Positions 41,613 to 49,553 of a stretch of 52,905 bases of DNA are shown one piece after another. The stretch's first letter is position 1. The number at the start of each line of letters is the position of its first letter. Both the position numbers and the translations under genes were made by a program. Below the pieces are notes generated by a model. That model made no database searches. It had not been told where the DNA came from and was given only the letters and a program-made list of their open reading frames with translations. The DNA lies in the NCBI GenBank assembly GCA_024681795.1, contig JAILAD010000067.1, forward strand, positions 1 through 52,905, given 5' to 3'. This DNA is from Lachnospiraceae bacterium (GTDB lineage Bacteria; Bacillota; Clostridia; Lachnospirales; Lachnospiraceae).

Positions 41613-42896
41613 TTAAATGCGAACCCTGTATTCCCTGTCCATAAGCGCCATGGCGACATACAGAATCACCGCTATAAAAATATAATCCCTGAATCTGCTG
41701 AATTCAAATGCCATACTGTTTCTCTGCACATAGAATGCGGCATCCATGCCGATCAACAAAAGCGTCGTTTTCGCGATGTTGGAAGAACAGAGTCTGTAGC
41801 CCCTGTATACCAGCATCAAAAGCACCAGATACAATAAAACCACCAGCGCCACTACGATATATCCGCCGTTTGCAAATGCCTCGCCGAGCATTGTGGATGC
41901 GCGGTTTGTCTCGGTAACGTACAGGATTTTCTGGTACATCTTTGTGAAACTTTCAACACCGATCATCTTCTCAATCCGTCCCGTTATCAGCGGAAACGGA
42001 TATGCCCAGAGTGCCGAATACGTGGATTTCTCAACCTGAAAATTCGAAGCTACAATCGTATTTAAATTTGTCATGATTGTATTCGGCTCCGACACAAAGA
42101 AAACCTGTTTGTAATAATCGACACTGGTAAGACGCTGAAATACCACGGCGAAATTTTTACTGAATATTGCGGACGTTATCCCTTTAATGACAAGGGTTAC
42201 CACCAAAAGTGCGCTTGCCGCTATCACCAGAAGCTTATGCTTCGCCAGATAAAAGCCCAGGCTGCAGTCCAGTTTTCTGCAGTAACGGAACATTTTATCA
42301 AATAAAATCGCAACCAGTGCAACGACCAGGTAAGAACGGTTTCCGAATAAGAACGTTGTAAAAATCGGAATCATTCCGAGCACAACCCACTTCCACGAAA
42401 ATTTCCGGTCTTCTGCAGACAATACGTAAACCGCGGAAAACGAAGCAAGGTACTTATAGTAGGTTGCGATTTTTCCGGTCTCCTCCGCCAGTTCGCTTTT
42501 CTTTAACGAACTTCTGGTAAATACGCCGTACCGGATACACATATATGCCGAAAGAAGAAAAACCGACACAATAAATACCTTCATGACGATTTCTTCCGAA
42601 GGGTGCGAATGCTTTAACACATAATCATCCGCTTCCGGCTCGATCCGGAAAATCAGAAATATCATCAGAAGGTTAATGAGCAGAACAATATATGTTCCGA
42701 AGTAAATGGGATAGGAATCCACACCGATCCGGTTCAGCTTTCCGACAAAAATTTCACCTTCGAAAGCGTTAAAATAAAAGAGCGTCGAAGAAAGAAAATA
42801 GATAAAGACAAAACTTAAATTCTTCTTTTTCATAAGTGCAAAAAGAAGAACGATTACAAATGCTGTGATATATGTAATCCGTAGGATTGTAATCAT
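41613..42896 (-). CDS. Wzy-like O-antigen polymerase of locus B
   Basis: A 427-residue protein with about 11 membrane segments and an outside loop near the middle (FQRLTSVDYYKQVFFVSEPN) followed by YVTETNRASTMLGEAFANGG, typical in position and style of Wzy polymerases. FGNRSYLVVALVAIL carries the Asn-Arg pair often seen in these enzymes. It lies between a GT4 gene and the first nucleotidyltransferase-kinase gene, and GGGG precedes its ATG by 4 nt. Primary sequence of this class is poorly conserved, so assignment rests on topology and context. Confidence 0.75.
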   Translation of the reverse strand: MITILRITYITAFVIVLLFALMKKKNLSFVFIYFLSSTLFYFNAFEGEIFVGKLNRIGVDSYPIYFGTYIVLLINLLMIFLIFRIEPEADDYVLKHSHPSEEIVMKVFIVSVFLLSAYMCIRYGVFTRSSLKKSELAEETGKIATYYKYLASFSAVYVLSAEDRKFSWKWVVLGMIPIFTTFLFGNRSYLVVALVAILFDKMFRYCRKLDCSLGFYLAKHKLLVIAASALLVVTLVIKGITSAIFSKNFAVVFQRLTSVDYYKQVFFVSEPNTIMTNLNTIVASNFQVEKSTYSALWAYPFPLITGRIEKMIGVESFTKMYQKILYVTETNRASTMLGEAFANGGYIVVALVVLLYLVLLMLVYRGYRLCSSNIAKTTLLLIGMDAAFYVQRNSMAFEFSRFRDYIFIAVILYVAMALMDREYRVRI

Positions 42897-42939
42897 CTTG
42901 CCCCTTTCCTCTTTCCGTCATTCATTCCGTTTATTACCG

Positions 42940-44022
42940 TCAGTTTGAATCCGCCGAAACCATCTCAAGCATCCCGGTCCAGTCCTCCAGAATTCTTTCG
43001 GGTCTGTATGCCTGCGCCGAACGGAATGCACCTTCCCGCATTTCCGCAAGGCGGTTTTCATCGGATAAAACCAGTTTCAGTTTCTCCGCAAAATCCTTCT
43101 CGTCACCGACTTTTGCAAGATATCCGTTTTCTCCGTCCTTTATAATCATCTTCGGTCCGCCGCACGGACAATCCGTGGAAAGTACGGGTACGGAGGATGC
43201 CATCGCTTCCAGTAAGACATTCGGCAATCCCTCGTAATTCGATGTCATAAGAAGAACCTTTGCCTCACTGTAGGCTTCCTTCATCTGCGTGGAAAATCCC
43301 ATAAAGGAAACCGACTCTTTCACGCCGAGTTCGCCTGCCAGTTCCGTAAGGTCATCCTTTAAATTTCCTTCCCCGTAAATACGGAGTTTCTCATCGGGAT
43401 ATTCTTTCAAAACTTCCGCAAAAGCTTTTAACATCATCGGGTAATTTTTCTGGTTGCTGAGTCTTCCGCAGGCAGTCAGATATTTTCCCGGTGCTGTATT
43501 TTCGTTGAAAAACCGCTCATCCACCTGATTTAAAATCACCCGGGATTTGTTTTGAATTTCAGCGGGAAATGCAAGTTTTGCATCTTCCGTCTGAAATACG
43601 ATTCCGTCAGCCCTTTTGTAGAGTGAATTTGCAAGTCGTTTCGAAAACTTTGAGGAATATTCCTTCGCCGGATCGTTTCTTACGGATACAACGGTTTTCG
43701 TGGGAAGACCTTTTGCGGCATACAGAAGACGGAAATTGTTTTCCCTCATAAATGCCACGGAAACATCCGGGTTTTCTTCTTTCAGAATCTTTTTTAATGC
43801 TTTGATACGGGAAATATTCTTTGCAAGAACATTCCCCTTATTCTCGGTCTGCTCTATGGAAAACCGTTTGATTTTGCCGCTTAATTCATATTCATGGCTG
43901 TCCGGAAAATTGGTAACAAATACGACATCGTATCCCTTCTCCGCAATTCCGTTCGCTATGTTTACCATGACTCTTGCAGCTCCGCCGCCGCGGATTGTGC
44001 TGATATAAAATAATACTTTCAT
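42940..44022 (-). CDS. GT4 family glycosyltransferase, locus B (polymerase-proximal)
   Basis: A 360-residue GT-B enzyme. Seen: MKVLFYISTIRGGGAARVMVN (Gly-rich acceptor loop), VSVRNDP, KYLTACGRLSNQKNYPMMLK (the donor-side GRLxxQKN block) and MTSNYEGLPNVLLEAMASSV (the EGxxxxLLEAMA motif with the donor-binding Glu residues). This order is typical of retaining GT4 enzymes similar to GalNAc or glucosyltransferases of capsule loci. It lies just before the polymerase and just after the second small P-loop gene. Donor unknown. Confidence 0.94.
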   Translation of the reverse strand: MKVLFYISTIRGGGAARVMVNIANGIAEKGYDVVFVTNFPDSHEYELSGKIKRFSIEQTENKGNVLAKNISRIKALKKILKEENPDVSVAFMRENNFRLLYAAKGLPTKTVVSVRNDPAKEYSSKFSKRLANSLYKRADGIVFQTEDAKLAFPAEIQNKSRVILNQVDERFFNENTAPGKYLTACGRLSNQKNYPMMLKAFAEVLKEYPDEKLRIYGEGNLKDDLTELAGELGVKESVSFMGFSTQMKEAYSEAKVLLMTSNYEGLPNVLLEAMASSVPVLSTDCPCGGPKMIIKDGENGYLAKVGDEKDFAEKLKLVLSDENRLAEMREGAFRSAQAYRPERILEDWTGMLEMVSADSN

Positions 44023-44063
44023 AGTCCTTCTGTTTTTATGTTTTGATTTGTCCTTTTGCCGGA

Positions 44064-44750
44064 TTACCGTTTTTCCGTCCCAATCGCCTTAAGAATGCGC
44101 TCTGCAACCTCTTCCGGCGCTGCATCTTCGATTACAATTCCGTCCGGAATCAAATCGCACTGCATGTGAAATTGTGCAACTGCCTTTTTTCGAAGTTCCG
44201 GATTCATCTTTTCAATCCGGGAATCATGTGCATCCCTGCCTTCCATTCGGGCAAGTGCCACGTCGGCTTTTACACGGATGTAGATTTTTTTCACATTCTC
44301 CGGTCTGCATTTGTTACCGCACAAACCGTAAAGAATCTTTTCATTTTCGGATGAAATGACTTTCCCCTCTTTTTCCTGGGAAAGAGAAATCGCGGACTGG
44401 GTCAGTCCCTCATCGAAAATCACAAACCCCGTCTCTGCCTTTTCATATGCAAGGAGCTTATTCGTAATATTCGCACACTGCTTAAGCCCGTTCTTTCCGC
44501 CGTATCCGTTACGGCTTACGAGTTTTTTTAACGCCCTGTATTTTTTCGGATGAATCAGGGCATAACGAAACAGTTTTAAAAATTTCTTAACCTTACGGAC
44601 TTTCGCGGAGGACTTGTGATCCGTATCATAGGTCGGCTCCGAAACCGTTTTGCCGCCTTCCGCAAGTTTCTTTGCAACAAGGTGGGAAACCGTACTTTTC
44701 CCGCACCCCGGCAGGCCGTAAAATTCAAGAAAAATCAGATCAGATTCCAT
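44064..44750 (-). CDS. Small P-loop kinase-like protein, copy 2 of the paired module
   Basis: A 228-residue P-loop protein. Seen: LIFLEFYGLPGCGKSTVSHL (Walker A, residues 12-20), FVIFDEGLTQSAISLSQEKE (the same D-E-G-L position as DQGL in copy 1), IYIRVKADVALARMEGRDAH (an Arg-containing lid) and a C-terminal PDGIVIEDAAPEEVAERILK resembling a nucleotide kinase end. Its start lies 16 nt inside the end of the preceding nucleotidyltransferase-kinase gene; the ribosome site is weak, so coupling is probable. Similarity to copy 1 is limited to the P-loop and the DxGL region, so the pairs diverged long ago or were assembled twice. Confidence 0.8.
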   Translation of the reverse strand: MESDLIFLEFYGLPGCGKSTVSHLVAKKLAEGGKTVSEPTYDTDHKSSAKVRKVKKFLKLFRYALIHPKKYRALKKLVSRNGYGGKNGLKQCANITNKLLAYEKAETGFVIFDEGLTQSAISLSQEKEGKVISSENEKILYGLCGNKCRPENVKKIYIRVKADVALARMEGRDAHDSRIEKMNPELRKKAVAQFHMQCDLIPDGIVIEDAAPEEVAERILKAIGTEKR

Positions 44751-46204
44751 ATCTCTCTCATCACTTCCCCGCGTGTAATTTCGAACGGACGGGAGGTGTC
44801 AATTACCGCCGTATGTTCGGAAATATCAAGACTCATTACGATATTCTTTTTATTTTCAATTTCCTCGACCGTCATTTCCGGCTTTCTTTCAATCGCCACT
44901 TCGGTCGGAACCATCAGCTTAATCGCAAGATCGGGAGCATTCGTTGCAAAACTTTTATAAATGTTATATTCCCAGTCGGAGATTTTTTTCAGTAATCCCC
45001 TGCTTTTCTGATATCTCGAAAGAAGCGGGCCGTCGCCGGCACCTGCCATATTGGTCTGGGGATAGCGGTCCGTAATGACCAGAAGACCGTTGTTTCTTGC
45101 TTTCACCATCTGGCGCTGTTTCTTTTTCTTTTCCTTTGCAAGCGTTACCGCCCAGATGATTTTTGCAAGAGAGTAGAGTCTGGATTTTAAGGATACCTTT
45201 TTCTTTTCGGCATATTCCTTCTCCACCGCGTGTCCCACACCCTTTCCGCCGACTTTGCGGGCTACGAGTTTCATGGGTTTTCGAAGCAGAGAACTGCTGC
45301 CGTCTCCGCTTCCGAGGTAGATGCTTGCAACATCCAGTTTCTTGCGGAACTCTTTTTTGATATAGGAAATCGTGGTTGACTTTCCGGCTCCGTCACAGCC
45401 CAGAATCGCGACCACCAGTCCTCCCGACGGGGAAATACGTCTGTTTGCGACATAACTTGCAAGTCCGAGTCTGCGCTTGATTCCGCCGTATAACCAGAAA
45501 ATTTCCCGGTCCGTTCTGGCTCTCCATGAGCCGTATCGTGAATAGGCGGTAAAGGGTTTGAATTCCTTTCTTAAAACCCGCTGAAGCTTCTTAAACTGCC
45601 CTTTTTTCTTAAGGTCCGCGTCATACAGGGAAAGCACGATTTTTTTGCTTTTTTCTTCCAGCATCCGGCCGGCTGCGGCAGACAGATTCTCTTTCGAAAC
45701 TCTTTCTTTTAACCATGCAAGTTCCACCCGGTCGTCTTTGCCGAGTTTTTGACCGATGTCTCTTTTCCTGAGTTTCAGGGCAATCCGGCACATCAAAAGA
45801 ACCAATTCGTCTGAAGGGTCGGAGGTCCAGATGCCCTCTTCCACCCTGATTCGGTCCTTCAGTAAAATCGGTCCCCACGGTGTAATCGTATATCCTTTTA
45901 AATGCTTTTCTCCGAGCGTCATCCGGTAATGTGTATGCACATGCCAGATTTTTGCGGTTTCCTGATCGAAACCGATATAATCCTCGATTGCGTTATACTG
46001 CATCTGAGGAGTGGCACGAAACCGTTTTAACCCGCACTCGCTGAAAATGCGTTCCAAATCGGATCTCTGAGCCGGGTCGAAAAGTACGTCCAGGTCAGTG
46101 TCGCCGTCGAGCGCCTCTCCCAGGTGTTCGTTACTCTTCCAGTGACAGTAATTAATCCCGTTCTCATCAAATGCCTTTAATAATTTTTCGATCGAAGATA
46201 TCAT
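44735..46204 (-). CDS. Nucleotidyltransferase-like/thymidylate-kinase-like fusion, copy 2
   Basis: A 489-residue paralogue of the 40039-41574 product. The N-terminus has INYCHWKSNEHLGEALDGDT and DLDVLFD (D35, D37, D39), then IWHVHTHYRMTLGEKHLKGY. The C-terminal part has VVAILGCDGAGKSTTISYIK (Walker A), ASIYLGSGDGSSSLLRKPMK, LLVITDRYPQTNMAGAGDG and DLAIKLMVPTEVAIERKPEM. All these blocks line up with copy 1, including HWKSNEHL, YLGxGDGxSSLL and ITDRYPQ. Its ATG overlaps the stop of the upstream GT4 gene (ATGA). I know of no characterised protein with this exact two-domain plan. Confidence 0.85.
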   Translation of the reverse strand: MISSIEKLLKAFDENGINYCHWKSNEHLGEALDGDTDLDVLFDPAQRSDLERIFSECGLKRFRATPQMQYNAIEDYIGFDQETAKIWHVHTHYRMTLGEKHLKGYTITPWGPILLKDRIRVEEGIWTSDPSDELVLLMCRIALKLRKRDIGQKLGKDDRVELAWLKERVSKENLSAAAGRMLEEKSKKIVLSLYDADLKKKGQFKKLQRVLRKEFKPFTAYSRYGSWRARTDREIFWLYGGIKRRLGLASYVANRRISPSGGLVVAILGCDGAGKSTTISYIKKEFRKKLDVASIYLGSGDGSSSLLRKPMKLVARKVGGKGVGHAVEKEYAEKKKVSLKSRLYSLAKIIWAVTLAKEKKKKQRQMVKARNNGLLVITDRYPQTNMAGAGDGPLLSRYQKSRGLLKKISDWEYNIYKSFATNAPDLAIKLMVPTEVAIERKPEMTVEEIENKKNIVMSLDISEHTAVIDTSRPFEITRGEVMREIWNLI

Positions 46205-47325
46205 GATTTTTCCACATCCAGTAAATCGTAAATTTTATCGTATTCCTTATGCATTCCGGCAAGCGAGAAGTGTTTGAGGACATGCTCTCTGACTGCATTC
46301 CCCGATTTTTCCCGTTCCTCTTTCGGAAGATTGGCAAGCCGGTTTAATTCTTTCGCCCATGCATTTACGTCAAACGGAAGAATTACGGTTCCGTCCCCCG
46401 CCACTTCCTTATGCTGTACTATATCCGACAAAACGCAGGGAAGGCCACAGTACATGGCTTCCAGGACGGATACCGGCAGTCCTTCCAGAGTGGAGGACGA
46501 AATATAATAATCCGCCTCTTTCAGCTTCACAAACACTTCGTTTCTGGGAATCAGACCGGTAAACGTAATTCGCTCGTCAAGCCCCGTTTCATGCGCTTTT
46601 TTGCTGATTGTTTTTTCGGAATTTTCCTCACCGACAAAAATAAAACGAATCTTTTCGTCACACTGCTTTAACACATCCAAAAGGAAGGAGTGATTTTTAA
46701 TCGGAATCAGACGGGCCACATAAATAAAATTCACGGTTTCGGAATTCCGTCCCGTCTCATCCGGGCCTGCATTGATGAAATCACGTTCCCGTAAAATCCC
46801 GTCGATACGTTCCGTGTCCACGCCGTTCTGAAGGGCTCTCATACGGTCCTTCTTGATTCCCTTTATCATCTTCGGGTAATCCGCGTAGGAAGCGTTGCTT
46901 ACGCAGGTAACATATCTTGCAAAAAAGGTATTGAAAAAACTTAAAAACTTATTGTGAAATTTATATCCGGAAAATGTGGAATGCACCGTAAACAGCGATT
47001 TTTTCCGAAAACCGGTTCCGAGCATCGCAACTTCCGCCAGAAAACCCGACTGTACCTGATGCATGTGGATCCCGTACGGAACCCCCTGCTCTTTGCATTT
47101 TGCGATTGCCTGACGGATTGTCTTCCGGATTTTCGGCAGTTTCCGGCTCGCATAAATGATTTTCAGATTTTTCGGAATTTCAACTTTGGGAAGTTCTCCC
47201 TTTTTTCCGCAGATAATCAGAATCTGCCTTTCGTCGTTATAATGATTTGCCCTGTAAAGCACAAATTCATTAAACGGCATGCTGGTTTCCGTGGTATTGT
47301 CCAGAATTGTAATAAGGGCTCGCAT
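46201..47325 (-). CDS. GT4 family glycosyltransferase, locus B (second)
   Basis: A 374-residue GT-B glycosyltransferase. Seen: VPYGIHMHQVQSGFLAEVAM and LFTVHSTFSGYKFHNKFLSF (acceptor domain), NFIYVARLIPIKNHSFLLDV (start of the donor domain) and SSSTLEGLPVSVLEAMYCGL (the donor motif EGLPxSxLEAM). Donor and linkage unknown. It starts 1 nt after the stop of the preceding GT4 gene and overlaps the nucleotidyltransferase-kinase gene by ATGA, so three genes are translated as one block. Confidence 0.93.
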   Translation of the reverse strand: MRALITILDNTTETSMPFNEFVLYRANHYNDERQILIICGKKGELPKVEIPKNLKIIYASRKLPKIRKTIRQAIAKCKEQGVPYGIHMHQVQSGFLAEVAMLGTGFRKKSLFTVHSTFSGYKFHNKFLSFFNTFFARYVTCVSNASYADYPKMIKGIKKDRMRALQNGVDTERIDGILRERDFINAGPDETGRNSETVNFIYVARLIPIKNHSFLLDVLKQCDEKIRFIFVGEENSEKTISKKAHETGLDERITFTGLIPRNEVFVKLKEADYYISSSTLEGLPVSVLEAMYCGLPCVLSDIVQHKEVAGDGTVILPFDVNAWAKELNRLANLPKEEREKSGNAVREHVLKHFSLAGMHKEYDKIYDLLDVEKS

Positions 47326-47326
47326 T

Positions 47327-48481
47327 TTATTCCTTCGTCAGTTCCTTGATTTTTCCCAGATAAGCGGAAATAACAATCTCCCTGGAAAACTCTTTTTCTA
47401 TCTTCTCACGGCCTCTCAGTCCCATCCGACGTCTTTCTTCGTTGGACAGTTCATGAACCGTTTTCTCGATTTTTTCAACCAGTTCGTCGACGTTTCCGCC
47501 GTGATAAATATAACCGCTGACACCGTCATTTACGGTTTCCATACAGCCGGGATTGTCCGTTGTGATAATCAGTCTTCCCGAGCTTGCGTTTTCCAGAAGA
47601 ACATTGCTCATGCCTTCGCCGTAAGTCGACGGATGAATGATGCCGTGCGCCCGCTTAATCCAGGGTTTTACGTCCTTCTGGGAACCGCGGTAAAAGACAA
47701 TGCCTTTTTCGCCGAGTTCCTTTAATTCACTCTCATAATGGCTTTCCGTCGGCTCTATGAAGCCGAGCATGTTGAATTCCGTATTGGGATATTTTTCCTT
47801 GATCCGGCCTGCTGCCGCAATATAATCATCCACGCCTTTATCATGTAAAATACGGCCAATGTAATTGAACACTACGGTATCGCCCGTAATGCCGTCGCCG
47901 CCTTCCGGATAATTCTGAACGGGATAGCGCTTTAAATCCACCCCGGAGCCGGGAATCAGTCTGGAATCGCCTTTGACCCAGCCGAGTTTCTTCGCAAGTT
48001 CCATATTTGTGCTGTTCTGAAACATAATGCAGGAAGAACCGCGATATGCACGTTTAAAAAGCCACATGATGAATTTTTTCTTGATTCCGCCCGTATTGAC
48101 GATGGAGCCGAGTCCCGTAACGTTGTTGATGACCGGAATATGAAGGCTGTGGGCAACCAGGGACGCATACACGTTGGGCTTCGCGGTATAGGTCAGGACA
48201 ACGGAAGGTCTGTACTGCTTAAACAGTTTCTTATAGTGCGTCATCAGTTTGAAATCTTTTCTGACGCTCGTTCCTCTTCTGTCAATCGGGGGATCGTCAT
48301 AGATAAAATCCCGGTTCTTCTTCAGACCGATTTCATCCATAACGTCGAATTTCGGTCCGTCGGGGCAGGAAATGAGCACACGATACCCTTCTTCCAGAAA
48401 AGCCCGGATTAACTCCAGCCGGAAGCAGTATACATCGTCATCATTGTTTGTCAGAAGGGCAATCAGTGCCTTTTCAGCCAT
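47327..48481 (-). CDS. GT4 glycosyltransferase, PglA-like (locus B, first after the initiating transferase)
   Basis: A 384-residue GT-B enzyme. Seen: RPSVVLTYTAKPNVYASLVA and INNVTGLGSIVNTGGIKKKF (these N-terminal blocks, including YTAKPN and NxTGLG, recall PglA-type N-acetylgalactosamine transferases), RLIPGSGVDLKRYP, VVFNYIGRILHDKGVDDYI, and HPSTYGEGMSNVLLENASSG (donor site). Being the first glycosyltransferase after the initiating enzyme, it likely adds the second sugar. It begins about 85 nt after the sugar transferase stop. Confidence 0.92.
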   Translation of the reverse strand: MAEKALIALLTNNDDDVYCFRLELIRAFLEEGYRVLISCPDGPKFDVMDEIGLKKNRDFIYDDPPIDRRGTSVRKDFKLMTHYKKLFKQYRPSVVLTYTAKPNVYASLVAHSLHIPVINNVTGLGSIVNTGGIKKKFIMWLFKRAYRGSSCIMFQNSTNMELAKKLGWVKGDSRLIPGSGVDLKRYPVQNYPEGGDGITGDTVVFNYIGRILHDKGVDDYIAAAGRIKEKYPNTEFNMLGFIEPTESHYESELKELGEKGIVFYRGSQKDVKPWIKRAHGIIHPSTYGEGMSNVLLENASSGRLIITTDNPGCMETVNDGVSGYIYHGGNVDELVEKIEKTVHELSNEERRRMGLRGREKIEKEFSREIVISAYLGKIKELTKE

Positions 48482-48566
48482 CTCTTAATTTCCTGTTTCT
48501 TTATTCCCGTAAAAATTTACTTTCGCTCTTTATTGTCAGAATATTATTACTTTCGTTTTTAATCTT

Positions 48567-49259
48567 TCAATAATCTTTCCCAAGTACCGCAAATACGGTC
48601 CGGAACATGGTCGCAATTTCTCTCAAAAAACTGAATTTCCTGACGGACTTCAGATTCCATTTCATTTTGTCCGGAAGAACCTGCTCCATATAAACCCTGT
48701 CAACATCGTCCGCCGCATCCAGAAGCTCGTTCTCGTTCTTATAGCGAATGCTCGCCTCACTCGTTACTCCTGCCGGCAGAAGAAGCGTTGCAAAATACTC
48801 CGGACGATACTGTTTCACATACTTCGAAACCTCCGGCCTGGTTCCCACGAAACTCATGGTTCCTTCCAGAATGTCGATTACCTGCGGAAGCTCGTCAAGT
48901 CTTAAATTCCGAAGTTTGGATCCGACTTTCGTGATCCTTGAATCACCGCTTACCGTCACGGAATTTCCGATCTTGTCCGCGTTGTTCACCATAGTCCGGA
49001 ATTTGTGAATTTTAAAACGTTTTCCGTACGTCGTAACACGTTCCTGTCTGTAAAATACAGGCCCCGGGCTGTCCAGCTTGATCATTACCGCAATGACCGC
49101 CATCGGCAGAGCCAGAATGCATAAAAGAATAAATGCAACAACTACATCGAACGCCCTTTTCAGTGCAAGTTCACCGCGTCTTTTATTTAACGCTTCCCAG
49201 TACGGACGAACCTCCGGAACCCTCATGAATTTAGGGAGTTCTTCCCATTTTCTCAGCAT
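48567..49259 (-). CDS. Undecaprenyl-phosphate sugar phosphotransferase (initiating transferase)
   Basis: A 230-residue membrane enzyme of the bacterial sugar transferase family that starts the repeat unit by moving a sugar phosphate from a UDP-sugar to undecaprenyl phosphate. Seen: one membrane segment (about 37-60), then KLDSPGPVFYRQERV (61-75), KIHKFRTM (83-90), LRNLRLDELPQVIDILEGTM (117-134) and SFVGTRPEV; all hallmarks. It is of the short WbaP/PglC-like form without the multi-pass N-terminal domain. The start at 49259 is chosen because GGAG lies 7 nt upstream. First gene of locus B, with a good promoter about 90 nt upstream. Confidence 0.94.
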   Translation of the reverse strand: MLRKWEELPKFMRVPEVRPYWEALNKRRGELALKRAFDVVVAFILLCILALPMAVIAVMIKLDSPGPVFYRQERVTTYGKRFKIHKFRTMVNNADKIGNSVTVSGDSRITKVGSKLRNLRLDELPQVIDILEGTMSFVGTRPEVSKYVKQYRPEYFATLLLPAGVTSEASIRYKNENELLDAADDVDRVYMEQVLPDKMKWNLKSVRKFSFLREIATMFRTVFAVLGKDY

Positions 49260-49352
49260 TTTCGCACTCCGTTTCCGACTCACTCTCGCAATGTGTTTTG
49301 GACCGTTTTATCTGCAAGAATACCCTACAAAATAGCCCAAACAGTCTATTCT

Positions 49353-49381
49353 ATTTTACTATATATAGGTATTTCCGTCAA
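49353..49381 (-). promoter_or_regulatory. Promoter of glycan locus B
   Basis: On minus: TTGACG (49376-49381), 17-bp spacer, TAAAAT (49353-49358); 10 of 12 consensus positions and the same -10 as the locus A promoter. Start point expected near 49346, leader about 87 nt. Confidence 0.7.
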
Positions 49382-49442
49382 ACATTATGGAACTTTCCTT
49401 CCGCTGTTATTCGTTTATTTTTTAAATCATCCCTGCTTACAG

Positions 49443-49473
49443 AAAAAAGCGGGGCAGGAATAATCCCGCCCCG
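49443..49473 (-). terminator. Terminator of the wall-repeat protein gene
   Basis: GC-rich hairpin 49450-49473 (CGGGGC..GGA / TCC..GCCCCG with one mismatch, ATAA loop) followed on minus by CTTTTTTCTG. It separates the surface protein gene from locus B. Between it and the stop codon, ACTTTCTGACTGCTTA occurs twice exactly 30 bp apart (49511 and 49541). Confidence 0.8.
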
Positions 49474-49553
49474 GCCTGATTTTTAAATTACTCACTTTTC
49501 AGAAGCAATTACTTTCTGACTGCTTACTCTCCGATTACTTACTTTCTGACTGC

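Noticed and set aside
40039-46204. Calling the fusion proteins ordinary thymidylate kinases (tmk)
   Set aside because: They are more than twice the usual length, carry an extra nucleotidyltransferase-like domain, occur twice, and sit among glycan genes.
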